This document shows positions 18,886-31,100 of a stretch of 64,000 bases of DNA, piece after piece (the stretch's first letter is position 1; every line of letters begins with the position of its first letter). Made by a program: the position numbers and the translations under genes. The notes under the pieces were generated by a model. The model did not search any database. It saw only the letters and a program-made list of their open reading frames with translations, and had not been told where the DNA came from. Source of the DNA: Parietichytrium sp. I65-24A (lineage: Eukaryota; Sar; Bigyra; Thraustochytrida; Thraustochytriidae); NCBI GenBank assembly GCA_012862575.1, contig BLSF01000003.1, forward strand, positions 434,001-498,000, written 5' to 3'.

Positions 18886-19905
18886 ATGCTGACTTACGCT
18901 GGCGCGCGAGCGACCAGGTGCTGGGGAGTGGCGGCTGCGAGGCGGCTTCCGAAGGAGTGGACGCAACGCTATGCGGGACCCCGGGATGGTTGCAAGGAGA
19001 TGGGGCGCAATTCGAGGGTCTTCAGCTCGAAAGTTGCTGCTGGAAGAGCGGAGATAATGGAGGACGGAGAGAGGCTGTGGTGCTTGTACAAGAGTCCAGG
19101 GTCGAGCGAGAAAGCGGTTGTGGCCCCGCTTAGAGAAGAGTGGAGCGTGGAGGATTTGTTGCTGTGCTATAAGAATGTCCTTGGCGCGAAAGGGGAAATC
19201 AGGTGTAAGGAGCCAATGTCAAACAGACTGGACATGGCGCTGAGTAGGGGGCTTGACATGTCTGTTGACGGCGAGACGTACAACCTTCAGTACCCCGTGC
19301 GAAGCGAGGATGAGAGGCCGCTCGAGGGGTCACAAGTAGCCAGAATGCGCGACCAGAAGGATCCAAAGGAGGCCAAGCTTGAGTTGTTGAATGCCATCGC
19401 AAACTTCCACGACAATCTTGTTTTAAGTGTGCAGGACTTTGAATTGCATTTCAAAGATCATATTTCGGCGTGCGGAGAGAGCACAATTGAAGTTATCAAG
19501 GCGCTCGATAAGGCCGGGGCAATTCTGTACAAAGAGGAGGAAAAAGAAGTCTGGCTCGACCCGGTGGCGCCGCGGAAGCTTGATCGTCGATTTGCGGACA
19601 ACGAGGGGTACTTTGAGAGTACTGGGCGGTCTTTGGAGAGCCCGAAAACCGAGACAATCAAAGTCTCCGCGATTCGCTGGGCACTATCTTTAAGCATCCT
19701 CGGTGGAAGTGGCTTTCTTTATTTTCTCACCTACCATTTTTTTAGCTGGGACATTGTCGAGCCAATGACCTACTTTGTAGGCGCTGCCTTCTCTACAGCT
19801 GGCTACTTTTGGTGGCTTATGACAAACTCCGAATTCAGCCTCAGCAACATTGTAAAAGTTTGCAAGAAGAAAGGGCTGGTCTCGAAGCGGGCGAAAATCA
19901 TATGA
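18886..19905 (+). CDS. MCU: Mitochondrial calcium uniporter pore subunit MCU (339 aa)
   Basis: The hallmark is WDIVEPMTYF at residues 288-297, equivalent to WDIMEPVTYF of animal MCU. The Asp and Glu form the selectivity filter, and the motif sits between two hydrophobic helices (~262-286 and ~294-312). The N-terminus (MLTYAGARATRCWGVAAARR) is basic and free of acidic residues, as in a mitochondrial presequence. A coiled-coil-like charged region (~155-235) and a lysine-rich matrix tail complete the usual layout. The protein carries calcium across the inner mitochondrial membrane. No EMRE- or MICU-like gene is nearby. Single exon; the ATG at 18886 is the first in frame that gives the presequence. 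Confidence 0.93.
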   Translation: MLTYAGARATRCWGVAAARRLPKEWTQRYAGPRDGCKEMGRNSRVFSSKVAAGRAEIMEDGERLWCLYKSPGSSEKAVVAPLREEWSVEDLLLCYKNVLGAKGEIRCKEPMSNRLDMALSRGLDMSVDGETYNLQYPVRSEDERPLEGSQVARMRDQKDPKEAKLELLNAIANFHDNLVLSVQDFELHFKDHISACGESTIEVIKALDKAGAILYKEEEKEVWLDPVAPRKLDRRFADNEGYFESTGRSLESPKTETIKVSAIRWALSLSILGGSGFLYFLTYHFFSWDIVEPMTYFVGAAFSTAGYFWWLMTNSEFSLSNIVKVCKKKGLVSKRAKII

Positions 19906-21199
19906 CCTGTTTCTTCTTTTGGCTGTATAGATAGGAAGGGATGGTGTGCAAGAGTCTCCGAGGAAACAGAAGCTCATGCACAAGACGAAAATTTGCACAT
20001 CGCGCCGTGAAGGAATTGTCGATGTGCTTAGATATGCTGACTGTCATTCGCATCTATTTCTTGAAATCAATGAACAATGAAGATTATCCTGAGGCTTTGC
20101 ACAAGGTCTTGCTCACTTCTATTCTCGCCTCTTGTCTTGTTTTCTGTGAGTCCAGCCAACTAGCTGCGTCATCACGCCAGACACCACGTGTTTTCCTGGT
20201 TTTACACTTTCCAACAACTTGTTAAATTGACCGTGTTCTGACCTGTAATAGCAGTGCATACATGACAGTGCCAGTGCACAGTGTGGTCACACACTAACGG
20301 TTAAGTTATATCGAACGCAAAATCCCAGCCAGCCCAGTCGCAAAGAGTTGAGTCCAAATTGAAAGCTGACAAAGCTGACCTTTGATTCAGATACTGTACC
20401 ATCCTCACCGCTACTCGAGTACCACTACCGAGAGCGCGAAAGCGGCTGTGCAAACTGTGACAGTGCAAACGTTGCCGAATCATGCCTACGTCGCTCTAAC
20501 TGCGCTAACTGAGTTTTATGAATGAAGTTCAGTGTACCTAGCTAAAGTATGTTCAGAATGCAGCTTTCTGCTTTGCTATGTTCCAGTTTACGGGTACATG
20601 ATGTTACATGCGACCCACTAAGCAGGGGTTACAGCTGCTCACTGTGGTACATGTTCTTGTAAACAAAATAGTAGTCTGATTAACAGTGTACAGTGTAAAA
20701 TATCTTCTGGCTGTCAATCTCCACCCCACTAAGCAGGGTTACCGCTGTTCACTGTCGTTCGCCTCCGATGGTCAATCTCACTGGAGTCACGGTTGATGAA
20801 AGAGAGCGAAAACGAGAGAAAGATACAAGTTCAAGTTGGTTACCGGTACACAGTCAACAAGTCGAAAGTCTCAGTACTCAGTACTCAGTACTCAATACCC
20901 AGCACTGGTACCCGAGTAATGGGCTAGCAGAGAAGAGACCGAATAAGTTGGCGACAGACGAGCAAACAGTAAAGTGGAAAGGGTGACTAGCTCTAGCTCT
21001 GGCTCCAGAGCACGTTGGAAAGAGATCGGCAGTCCCTCAACTCGGCGGAGAAGGCGCAGGTTGTGCGAACGAGGCTGCAAGCAGCGGGTGTTGGTCAGCT
21101 GAAGGCTTGGGCCATTTATACATCTGATCTTATATTATTCTTTTGTGCGGAGGCCAGAACGGTTGGAAGCGGAGGAGGAACAAAAACTGTGTAAGCGAA
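19906..21199. other. Intergenic region upstream of the ABC transporter
   Basis: No gene supported in 1.3 kb. A (TCAGTAC)n repeat lies at 20871-20897, and CCCACTAAGCAGGGxTTAC occurs twice (near 20610-20630 and 20724-20743), each followed by GCTGxTCACTG. An ORF of 94 codons at 19941 has no recognisable features. Confidence 0.5.
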
Positions 21200-24100
21200 A
21201 TGTTTGCGCTGCGGTCTTTGGCGCAGAGCTTTCAGGACCGCGCAAGCAGCGCAAGGAACTTTGGCGGGAACGAGGAAGAAGATGAAGAGCTCGGGGACGA
21301 TGTGCAGCATGGAAGTAAAGCGATGGAGAAGGTCCAGGTTCTAGCATCCAAGGTGAAAGCGCAGGGCAAGGTTGGCGCGGAGTCCTTTGACCTCTTGCAC
21401 AATGGGGATAGCCTAGTCAATCTGCACAAATCACTCTTGCGAGAAGAGAGGCGCGCACCTGGCGCGGACGTTGCTGCAAAAGTAGAACTGGAGGCTGAAA
21501 TTGCGCTTTCGGGCGAAAACGCAAGCTCGGTTTCTTCCGCGGTAAAGACGACCGCATTCCTCTTTGAACAGCTGCTTGGAGATCTGGATGCCCTTTCTCG
21601 TCAGCAAAAACCCAAAGAGAAGAATGACCGGGCAGAGTTGATCGAGAATTTCCATGCCCACATGACGCAGGTCCTCCAGTCACTTGAGACCAGCAAGTCG
21701 GCCTCCCATCTAGAGGACGGCTTCACATCAGCGCAAGCAGTTCTCGAGCAAGGCGCCGAAGCATACATTGCCTCCATTCGGAACCTTATTAAGAACGATC
21801 TCCACGATGACGTGACAGTTTGGTATCGCGGTCTACAGTACAATGCCCTGGTTTCTGCCGAGACGAAAGAAAAGCAGCGCAACACCGTGGGGAGCGTCTG
21901 CTACAATATCACGATTGGTCCGATTGCGTCGCTTCTAGGCATGGTAAAGAACACCTTGTGTCCGACAACCCCAGAAGGCTACCAAGCGCTGGAAGACTCG
22001 GCGAGGTCTGGCGCTTTCCGCATAAAACCTGTTCTGAAGGACCTCACCGGAGTTCTCCACAGCGAGAGGTTGACGTTGGTCCTTGGACCACCAGGGTGTG
22101 GAAAGACGAGTTTTCTAAAGTAAGTTCTAGAACGCGATTCGAAATGCCACCATCCTAATCACAAATCCTCCGCGTACTAACGCCGCCTCCAAATTTATAT
22201 CCACAACCCGGACAGAGCGATTTCGGGGAAACTTCATTTTCAAAAGGGAGTACAAGCCACCCTCGATGGCGAGGTGCGCTACAATTGGCTCCTTGTCGAG
22301 CAAATCAAGCGTATTTGCAATTGGGCAACTTATGTGGGCCAGCTCGATGAGCACCTTCCATTGCTGACCGTTCGCGAGACGATCGAGTTTGCGTGGAAGT
22401 GCCGAAAGTCTGCAAGAATGGAATCCCCCAAGGTTCGGGAGGTCTTCGAAAGGCGCATTGGGAAAGAAGCCACAGAGAAGCTCCGGGCCTTGGATGCAGT
22501 CGAGGTGGATTTCATTTTGGCGGTTCTTGGCCTCAGCAACTGCGCTGACACTATCATTGGGAATCAGACTCTTAAGGGAGTGTCTGGTGGAGAGAAACGA
22601 CGCGTTACTCTCGGCGAGATGCTTGTGACAGGTGCCAATGTGGTGGCGCTTGATGAAATCTCAACTGGGCTCGATAGCGCAGCGACCTACGATATCTGCA
22701 AATACCTATCCATGTGCGCACATTTCCTAGGCCAAGTGGTCGTAGTGTCTTTGCTCCAACCTCCGCCAGAAGTTGTCGCTTTGTTTGACGACATTGTCTT
22801 GCTCGCTGAGGGCAATGTAGTGTACCATGGGCCACGTGAGGGCGTCGAGGATTACTTTGAAAGTTTGGGGTATCGGTGCCCTCCTCGGAAAGACCTGGGT
22901 GATTATCTCCAGGAGCTTCCGACTCCTGGGGGTTCTGCATTTCTAATTCCGGAAAACGAGAGGGCGGCCAAAGGACTACCGTCAAGACCACCACGAACAG
23001 CGGATGAATTTGGTATTGCTTGGAAAAATTCACAGAACGGTCAAGAGATGTTTGATCAGGTGTCCAAGGTGGCACAGCAACAGTTTGCCACAGAAGAATC
23101 TCGCAGACGAGATCCTGACCCTGACAGCCTCTTGACGTACGACGATATGCCGGAAAACGGGTTTTGGAAGGAACTCCGCCTCGTGCTTTGCTGGGCTTGG
23201 ACTCTCAAACTCAGAAACAAAGCCGAGATCGTTGCACGAGTATTTCAAAACGTGGTCATGGGGCTCATCTTTGGCACCCTCTTTTGGCAGATTGGGACCG
23301 GGGAGTGGTATCTGAAGGCTATGTTATTTAGCCAAATGCCCTCCTTCATGCAAGCTGGCGGCATTGGAGCGGTCCCAAAGCTTGTCGCTGAAAGAGAGAT
23401 TCTGTACAAACACACAGCAGCAAGGTTTTATGGTGCGAAAGCGTTTGTTCTCTCCCAGCTACTCGTTCAGATTCCATTTTCGTTCTTCGACGCATTCGTT
23501 TTCGGGAATCTGCTCTACTGGATGTGCGGACTAGTAGCGGATGCGGGTCGCTACTTTACCTTCATGATCCTGGCGATCTTGTTCGGCCTCGGGGTCAATC
23601 AGATGATGCGCTTCTTCGCCTACGTAGCGAAAAACAACTCCACTGCCTTTGTGCTTAGCGTCATGTCATACCTCATGTTCATCATCTTTTCTGGACAGAT
23701 CGCCACGCCTGGAGTGTTTCCAGCAGCCCTGAAATGGCTCTTTTGGATCAATCCGCTCGCTTGGGTGTACCGAGCCATGGCCATCAACGAGTTCAAGGCC
23801 GACAAATACGGTGGCCCAGGAAATAACACTTGCCCACAAACCTCGCCTTCAGGTGAAACAATCACGGTAAATATGAGGTGCGGTGACTTTTACCTTTCGA
23901 ACCGACAGTTTGAAACAGACGTGAGCTATGTTTCTCTTGGTATTGTCGTTCTCGCCCTCTATCTAGTTGGCTGCGTCTTTCTCACGATGTTTACAGTCGC
24001 CAAGGTCCGATTTGATCGCGATTACACTGCACAAGAGGTTCCAAACCGTGACAGCAATGAGCCCGAGGAGGCTGTGGACATTCGCATCGACCCAGGTTTT

Positions 24101-26260
24101 GCACGGACTGAGTCATTGGCAGTGGAGTCCAAAACGTTGGTGTTCGGAAATCTGTGGTACACTATCTCCCTTGGACCTTCTACAGAGTTTGAAAATAACA
24201 CCGTGGACCTGCTAAAAGGTGTTTCTGGCTGGGCTCTGCCTGGCCGAATGACGGCTCTAATGGGAAGCTCTGGGGCAGGAAAGTCAACTTTGTTGGACGT
24301 GCTAGCCGATCGCAAGACAACCGGAACTGTGGACGGCCACATTCTTGTCAACGGTGAGCCACCGAATCGAAAAACCTATCGCCGAATTGTTGGCTATGTT
24401 GAGCAATTCGGCGTTCATGCTAACCAGGCTACGGTTTTGGAATCCCTGACCTTCAGCGCAGAACTCCGTCTCCCTCAAAAGTCGAAGCATAAGGTCAAAA
24501 GTTTCGTTCAAGAGACCATGGAACTGCTCGAGCTGGAGAACATCAGAGACGAGCTCACGATGGCCCTTTCGGTCGAGGAGAATAAGAGACTCACCATTGC
24601 AGTCGAGCTAGTCGCCAACCCGAGCATACTGTTCGCAGATGAACCTACAAGCGGACTTGACGCTCGCGCGGCCGCTGTTGTAATGCGAAGCATTCAAAAT
24701 GTTGCGAGATCCGGGAGGACAGTGATATGCACCATCCACCAGCCGAGCATTGCCGTTTTTTCAATGTTTGATGACCTCTTGCTCTTGCGCCGGGGAGGAA
24801 GTGTTGTTTACTTTGGCGAGCTTGGGGAGGACTCAAAGAATTTGATCGATTATTTCGAGGGCATCCCGGGAACTCCAGTCTGCCCAACGGGATACAATCC
24901 AGCAACTTGGATGCTTGAAGTGATCGGAGCTGGAACAGCGCGTAGCACGCAGGGCCAGGTTGACTATGCATCGATCTACAAACGCAGCAAGTTGTACCAA
25001 CAAAACCTGGTGAGGCTAAGGAAGGAGTTTCACGTTCCGGAGTTGGATGAGCGCATGATGACGGACCTTTCCGAGGAAGAATCCGATATGCACGGATTTC
25101 GTGAGTTTCTAGCGCAGGGCTCCACAATATTCTCCCCGTTTTCACCCCTCGCAACGCAGGGCCTCCAGCGACAGACCAGTGCTACTGATCACTTGTCCCA
25201 TGGAATGCGCACAATGAGAAGCTCCCGGAAACTTCACGAGGATTCAAACCCGGACGACCGCATTTCGACGCCGTTTCGAGTGCAGGTCAGCCTCCTCTTA
25301 AAGAGAATCAATAAGACCTACTGGCGGTCCCCGGAATTCTCCCTGAGCCGCCTTCTGGTGATTTTGTTTGTGGGGATCCTTGTCACTGCTATTTTCTGGC
25401 AACAAGAGTACACAAATGCGGCAGAAACTCAATCAAGAGTGGCGTCCATGTCATTTATGATCACACTGGGCGGGGCTTACAATCTTTATACAATTATGCC
25501 ATTCACAATTGAACGAAGAGCATTGTTCTATCGCGAGCGGTCCAGCGGAATGTACTCTGCGTTAGCGAGCGTGATGAGCGCAGGGATTGTGGAAATTCCT
25601 TATCTCATCATTGAAACGTTACTTGGCGTGAACGTGGTGTACTGGGGCATCGGATTCAATCCTTCCATGTATGCTTACCTGTACTACATGGTGCTGTTCT
25701 TCTTGTACATCTTCATGATGACATCTTTGGGGATGCTCTTCGCAGAAGCAATGCCTGATGCGCTCACGGCGCAGCTGGCGGCTTCTGTCTTGGTCCAAAT
25801 CTTCCAGCTCTTTGCGGGAACCATTGTCCCCTATGATAAGCTTCCTGTGTACTACAAATTTCTATACTACTTCAGTCCGCAAATGTGGTGCACATCAGGT
25901 CTGGTGACCACGCAGTTTCACAATGATGACACCCCCATTTGCGTGCCGTCCGGAAAGATTGTCAAGCATATTTCACCCTTCGTAAGCGAAGGCAGCGAGA
26001 GTGAGATGCGGGAACTCTCGAGCCCTGGATTCTGCACCACCACTGGGAACGCCACCTACGAGATGATCCTCACCAAAACCGGAATTACAGGCGTGGTAAT
26101 GACAGCAGAAGATTACACCTTCAACGGAGATAGCGCTTACTTGCATGGCTACGAATACAGCGACAGGTTTGACGATCTTTTCGTTGTGTTGGGATGGCTT
26201 TTGGTGTTGCGAATCCTGACTTCTCTTGTGGTCATGTTTGTAAACCACAACAAGCGCTAG
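21200..26260 (+). CDS. PDR/ABCG-type full-size ABC transporter, spliced (1654 aa)
   Basis: Exons are 21200-22119 and 22216-26260. The 96-base intron has donor GTAAGT, branch site TACTAAC (22175-22181) and acceptor GACAG. It lies right after the first Walker A, giving GPPGCGKTSFLKAISGK across the junction. NBD1 has signature VSGGEKRRVTLGE and Walker B VVALDEIS; NBD2 has Walker A GSSGAGKST (~988), signature LSVEENKRLTIAVE (no LSGGQ, typical of PDR NBD2) and Walker B ILFADEPTSGLD. Each NBD is followed by a 6-TM domain, in the reverse NBD-TMD order of PDR pumps. Residues 1-280 are a long soluble, charged, helix-rich extension not seen in typical PDR proteins. Such pumps export lipids or toxic compounds at the plasma membrane. 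The frame extends upstream with no ATG before 21200. Confidence 0.93.
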
Positions 26261-26484
26261 GCTTGTCAAAAATTGTACTTCGAAACCTCCCGGCAATTGT
26301 TTTTTCTAACACTTGTTAATTTCTTTTTTTTACCTTTTTGATTGACTGTAAAGACGTTATTTTTTATTAAAGAAGAAAGAAGAAAAAAAGGGGAAATGGA
26401 AAAAAAAATAACTAAGAAACGAGAAACAAAGTTATAGTCATCATTGTTTAAGTTCGGGCTGAGGTAAACTTTAAAACAACACAT

Positions 26485-28131
26485 TCAGCCACGCATCGCC
26501 ACGGCATGCCCATGTTTCATGCCTGTGGAGAGAAAATATCCTCTGGAGGTGTGCTCGACACCTTCGAAAGAAGTGTTAGAGGTGGGCAGCACAGCGATGG
26601 CGTCAAAGCCATCGGTATCGTAAGACGCATCGTTTTGAAGGCACTGAATTTTGCTGTCCCTGGTGAGGACGTAAATCTCGCACGCTTGATTTGGGTGGTT
26701 AAGAACAACGAATGAGCCGTTCTGGTGGGCAGCCTCTTTGACGAAAAGAGCGACACCTTCAAACATTTTGCCTTTCTCGCCGTTCAATTTGAGCAGCTCA
26801 AAGCGACCGCCGTTTTGCTTGTACTTGAATTTTGGCACCTGTTTACGAGGCGCAAAGTACGCGATGGGATTCTTGTCCACATTTCCATCCTCACTCCACT
26901 GACAGACAAGGCTACCGTTGCTTTTCTTGTCCAGGAATAGGTAGCAACCACCACCTCTATTTCGAGATGCACTCTCCCGGCTTTCGGAGGGATTCCCGTA
27001 AAAGTTGCGCCCCATATTGCTTTTGGAGGTGGGTCCTGGCCCCCTAGTGGTACTATAACCAGCCTCTGCACCTCCAGGACCAGGTGGTCCGCCTTCGCGA
27101 AGCATATTGATCCTCCTGCTGATGCCTTGGCTCACTCTCTTGTTCGATTTCCTAAAAGCTCCCTTCTCCCTGCCCGCACTGCGGTCACTCTCTGCTGGCA
27201 TCTCTCTATTGGATGGCGGTGTTTGACTGCGTGGAGGAGAGGAGTGCACCGATGATGGGGATGACGGGGAAGCTGAGTAAGTGTTGGAAGCGGACTGCAC
27301 CGCGGCGGCGGCATTTTTGGTAAAGACGGCGGCGGCGCTAGCAAAGTTTCCCACAGCGCTTGCGAAATTCGACTGGCCATTGTCCGAGGCTTCCTTAGAC
27401 CTGCGTCTCCAAGAGAACCTCCCAGAGCTTCGCTTCGGCTGCTCCGTTGTTCTTTGCTTGTCCTTATCACGCTCAAACGCCTGCTGCAAAGCATCTGGAG
27501 GTTGAAATTCCCACGAGTACGCGTCTGGAGGAACGTAAGGTTGCGCACCTCGTGCGTATGGGTCCGGAAAGTCGTCTTCCACGAATTTTTTGCCTGGGGG
27601 GCCTCCTGGCGGCGGTGGTGGTGGCGGCGGAGGTTGGTTTTGGGTGAACCCGTAGAAAACTGCCACGTTCTGAGTCTGGTCTTCCCGAGGATATTTGAAC
27701 CCCTCGCGCTCCAGATCTCGACTCCGAGGAGGGCGTCGTGGGGTATCCGAGTCATCATTGTCGTAACCTTCCTTCTTGCTCCATCTGGGCGGACGGCGGG
27801 GTGTCCCTTCGCTCGCTACAGAGCGGGTACTCCGTGGCCTGGGATTCGATTTCCTTTCTACTGTAAAATCGCCGAGGAACGGGTCCATGTCTTCATCGTC
27901 ACCACCGTCATATGGATTGCCGCCGCTGCCGCCTTGTGGAAAAATCTGGCCAGGAGCCGCCTCTCCTCGCGGTATTGGTGGTGGTGGTAACGGGCTTTGA
28001 TAGTTATCCGGAGGTGGCCCTTGTTGCTGCTGCCATCCTCTTTCTAGAGTTTTGTACTTTTGCGGTTTCTGTGGCGGCTTGGGCGGTCTGGATAAGGTCT
28101 TCTTGCCCAGGGCTTTCGATATCCTGTTCAT
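26485..28131 (-). CDS. Uncharacterised proline-rich protein with C-terminal folded domain (548 aa)
   Basis: I do not recognise this protein. Residues 1-390 are low-complexity: basic and Pro-rich, with a run of nine prolines followed by GG (~167-177), two copies of TPRRPPR (110-116 and 130-136), an Ala-rich stretch (~255-275) and a Gly/Pro tract. Residues ~395-548 look folded: GGCYLFLDKKSNGSLVCQW and several alternating hydrophobic stretches suggest beta strands, perhaps a trefoil-like fold. Polyproline stretches of this kind recruit SH3 domains or profilin in cytoskeletal regulators; here that is only a suggestion, although an SH3 protein lies 14 kb away. The gene converges on the ABC transporter and starts with ATG at 28131. 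Confidence 0.65.
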   Translation of the reverse strand: MNRISKALGKKTLSRPPKPPQKPQKYKTLERGWQQQQGPPPDNYQSPLPPPPIPRGEAAPGQIFPQGGSGGNPYDGGDDEDMDPFLGDFTVERKSNPRPRSTRSVASEGTPRRPPRWSKKEGYDNDDSDTPRRPPRSRDLEREGFKYPREDQTQNVAVFYGFTQNQPPPPPPPPPGGPPGKKFVEDDFPDPYARGAQPYVPPDAYSWEFQPPDALQQAFERDKDKQRTTEQPKRSSGRFSWRRRSKEASDNGQSNFASAVGNFASAAAVFTKNAAAAVQSASNTYSASPSSPSSVHSSPPRSQTPPSNREMPAESDRSAGREKGAFRKSNKRVSQGISRRINMLREGGPPGPGGAEAGYSTTRGPGPTSKSNMGRNFYGNPSESRESASRNRGGGCYLFLDKKSNGSLVCQWSEDGNVDKNPIAYFAPRKQVPKFKYKQNGGRFELLKLNGEKGKMFEGVALFVKEAAHQNGSFVVLNHPNQACEIYVLTRDSKIQCLQNDASYDTDGFDAIAVLPTSNTSFEGVEHTSRGYFLSTGMKHGHAVAMRG

Positions 28132-31100
28132 TGTGCGCAGCGTGTTACGAATGTCTCCTGGTCACTCGCTCGGAAGATAACATGCAATTCAATCAAAGAG
28201 AAGATGCGTCCGTTTCACGAAGTGAGCACAACTTTAGCAGCGTCAAACACAGCGCCTGGCCATGTACCCAATGCAACCGCTACCCTCGGCACTCGAAGCG
28301 TCGTGGCCTCCCAAACGCGCGACGCACAAACCTTGCACCGACGAGCACGAGAGTCTTGCCTCGTTCCTGCCTCCTTCCTTCCAACGTCTCCACAGGAGGG
28401 ATACTGGCGGGTTCGCTCAGACTGTACGCCTCCACTCCGTACCTCGCGTCAAGCGTCGGTACTCAGTACTCAGTACTGCGCTCCCTTTCGCTTCCTCTTG
28501 CTCTGTTATGCTCTGGTACTTTCTTTCCAATCAATCTCAATTGAAAGCAAGTGTCAACAACATTCGTCGCAACTCGCATCGTGCAATCATACAGTCACTC
28601 ATACACTCATACAATCTTACACTCATACCGTCCTCCTTACGATCATTCTTACTTCCCGCTTCCCACACTCTCTGACTGTACTACCAACTGCTACTCCCTC
28701 CCCTAACGCAACCCTATTATGTGAGAAAATTTATTCGCAGGTGTGTACTCAGTACCCGCTAGATCCCATTAGGCCTCGGGCTTGTACGGCTATCACAACT
28801 GGTAGCGAATCGGGGTGGAGGTTCTAGTGGTCCTAGAGGTCTCGTGGTGGTGTGGCAGGCTATCGTAGAGGAGTAGTGAGAGGCTAGACAGAGTGGGGGG
28901 TGGGTGGCGCCCCCGGGATTGATAGGGCGGAAGGGCGAGGTGCCCCGGAATTGGCGAGGAGTTGGAAGGAGGAGGGGGGAAAATGGATTGCCCAGGTGAG
29001 CGATTCAACTGACTGAGTTGTGAGCTAGGAGAGGCCACTCGCACACAGAGGCTTGCGTGTGAATGGTGGTGAGTGACTGGGTGAGTGAAAGAGTGAGTGA
29101 GTGAGTGGGTGGATGAGCGCGATGGAGCGAGGCTGTCTGATTCTTCTTCTTTCGCTTTTTAGGTTGCTGAAAAATGAGGACTTGGAGAATCTGAATTCTG
29201 TAGTTTTAGAAGTTACAATTGGGTCGATCGTGTGCAGATTGCACTGTTGCACTTGCTGCAGGAAACCGGTTGTCTTTGAGGTGCACTGGCAGGGCCGGCG
29301 ATGACAAAGCCAACTCTTCCAAGTGTTCCGAGAAACGAACAATGGCAACCGAACTCTGCACGGAAACTCACAGTCAATCTGTCTCGAACTTCGACCCGTC
29401 TCGTCGCATATCCGTCCGGGTTCTGAGCGCATGAGTCGTCACTTGTGGCGACACTTTGTCTACGGCGCTTGTCCTTTCTCATTGTGCTGGATTGCAAGCA
29501 ATTTGGACTCGTTTGCTTTCATTTGAGATACTGGAAAGAATGAACTCCGATGAGAAGAGAGAGACCTCTGCCTCTCTTCTCATTGACAGTAGACAAAGGC
29601 TGCTCTTTCAATCTTTACTTCATCCACCCTTCTCAATCTCTCCTCACTCTGCGCCCTCAGCTTGTGCCAAGGCTTAAAAGTTTACCATCCAAAAGGCACA
29701 GAGATGCACAGAGGACAAGCGTGCGCTTCTGATTTAGACTTGGAGCTTGACTCTAGTCATTCCCTCACAGCGATCGTCTAGGCAAATAATCTCAGTAGAT
29801 TGCCACACTCCTCACCCGGACTCCACTCAGCTGGTATAGGTTTCAAAATTTCCAAAAGGCTGTGCAATGCAAAACCGTTTGGCTTCTCAGTGCGAAAGCC
29901 ATGGACATGGTTATTCAAGACTTTCTGTAGTTTGACCGTCAACTACTTGGAAGGAAGGTAGACGATCTTCGTTGGCAACTGGAGCCACAATGCCACTATC
30001 CAATCGCCACCCGTTAGCCACTGCGCCAACTCGAACGGAGGCGCACCTGTACCTTTTCACTGTCAGCTCAGCAGGGCCTACGCTACACAGAAGAGTGTGC
30101 GACGATGTGCTCTTATAGTTTGGCACAGCTCGGCAAATAGATCAGAGGTAACTTGCTGGTGCTTAGTACTTTCTCTGGTGCCATCGTTGTGGACATCTGT
30201 GGACACAGAGATGTTGTCGCGGTTTTCCCAATCTGGTTTCCAGATCCAGGCTAGCTTGCAGTGATTCGCTCGCATTTTGGCACCTTGAGCCTCTCTTAGA
30301 AGCTAGGGTGTCGAGTGGCGTCTCTCGAGCTGCCAATGCGAACTCATTGACGTGAAGCACGTGCGCGGGTTCCAGCTTGGGGCCTTCCCCCTCAAAACAG
30401 TCGAGTTCCTGAAAATCATCAAATTGAAGAATGAACATGGTGGCACTGGCGGCAAAAGAGTCAGAATTCAGATATATCAGCTTGGAAACCTCGCGGAGCA
30501 ATACGTGTTCTTACTGTACTTTTTTGTGACGGCCTTTGGCCATCGCCATCAACCGCAACCATCGTGTCAAGTGTGCTTCCGAGTCAAACTGAGGCCTCGG
30601 CGGCCACCGCCCTCCTTGGCCGACTTGGCTATAGCCCTGCGCCAAAGCGAGGCAGCTTCTCTCGACTACTACCACTTCCTTTTACGACTGTGAATGAAAG
30701 AACATGGCTTCTAGCATAGATTGGTAAGACATTCAAGGGTGTGTGAAACTCTATAGGGCTGAATAAGTGTGCGTGTAGAGCGAAGTGGCAGATTGGATTT
30801 CACACATTTCACTTCGCTTGGCACGTGCTTTTGGATGCAATGGCAAGTCCGGCATCACTGGCATCATCAAGACAAGATGATCATGATGAGCGAATACTCA
30901 TCGATCTGCCAGTCACTGCCAGTAATCTTACTACCCAACTCTCAGTAAGATATTTGGTGTATCAATGTCCGTTTGCTTTCCAAAAGGAACAAAGCTCGAA
31001 GCTATTAGCTGTTGGTCAGCAGCTTCGCTGTGTTTTATTTGTTTTATTGCAGTTTTTGGGTGTGGTGCTTGTGTCCGTGATCGACGCAATAAGCGCTAGG

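Noticed and set aside
28204-28827. 207-codon plus-strand ORF
   Set aside because: No domain or signal seen, Ser/Thr/Leu-rich, lies in promoter DNA of the opposite-strand gene and over GTAC repeats; such a length is expected about once by chance in this window.
30012-30028. tRNA-like A box (TGGCGCAGTGGCTAACG on the minus strand)
   Set aside because: No matching B box or cloverleaf follows, so a tRNA gene cannot be supported.
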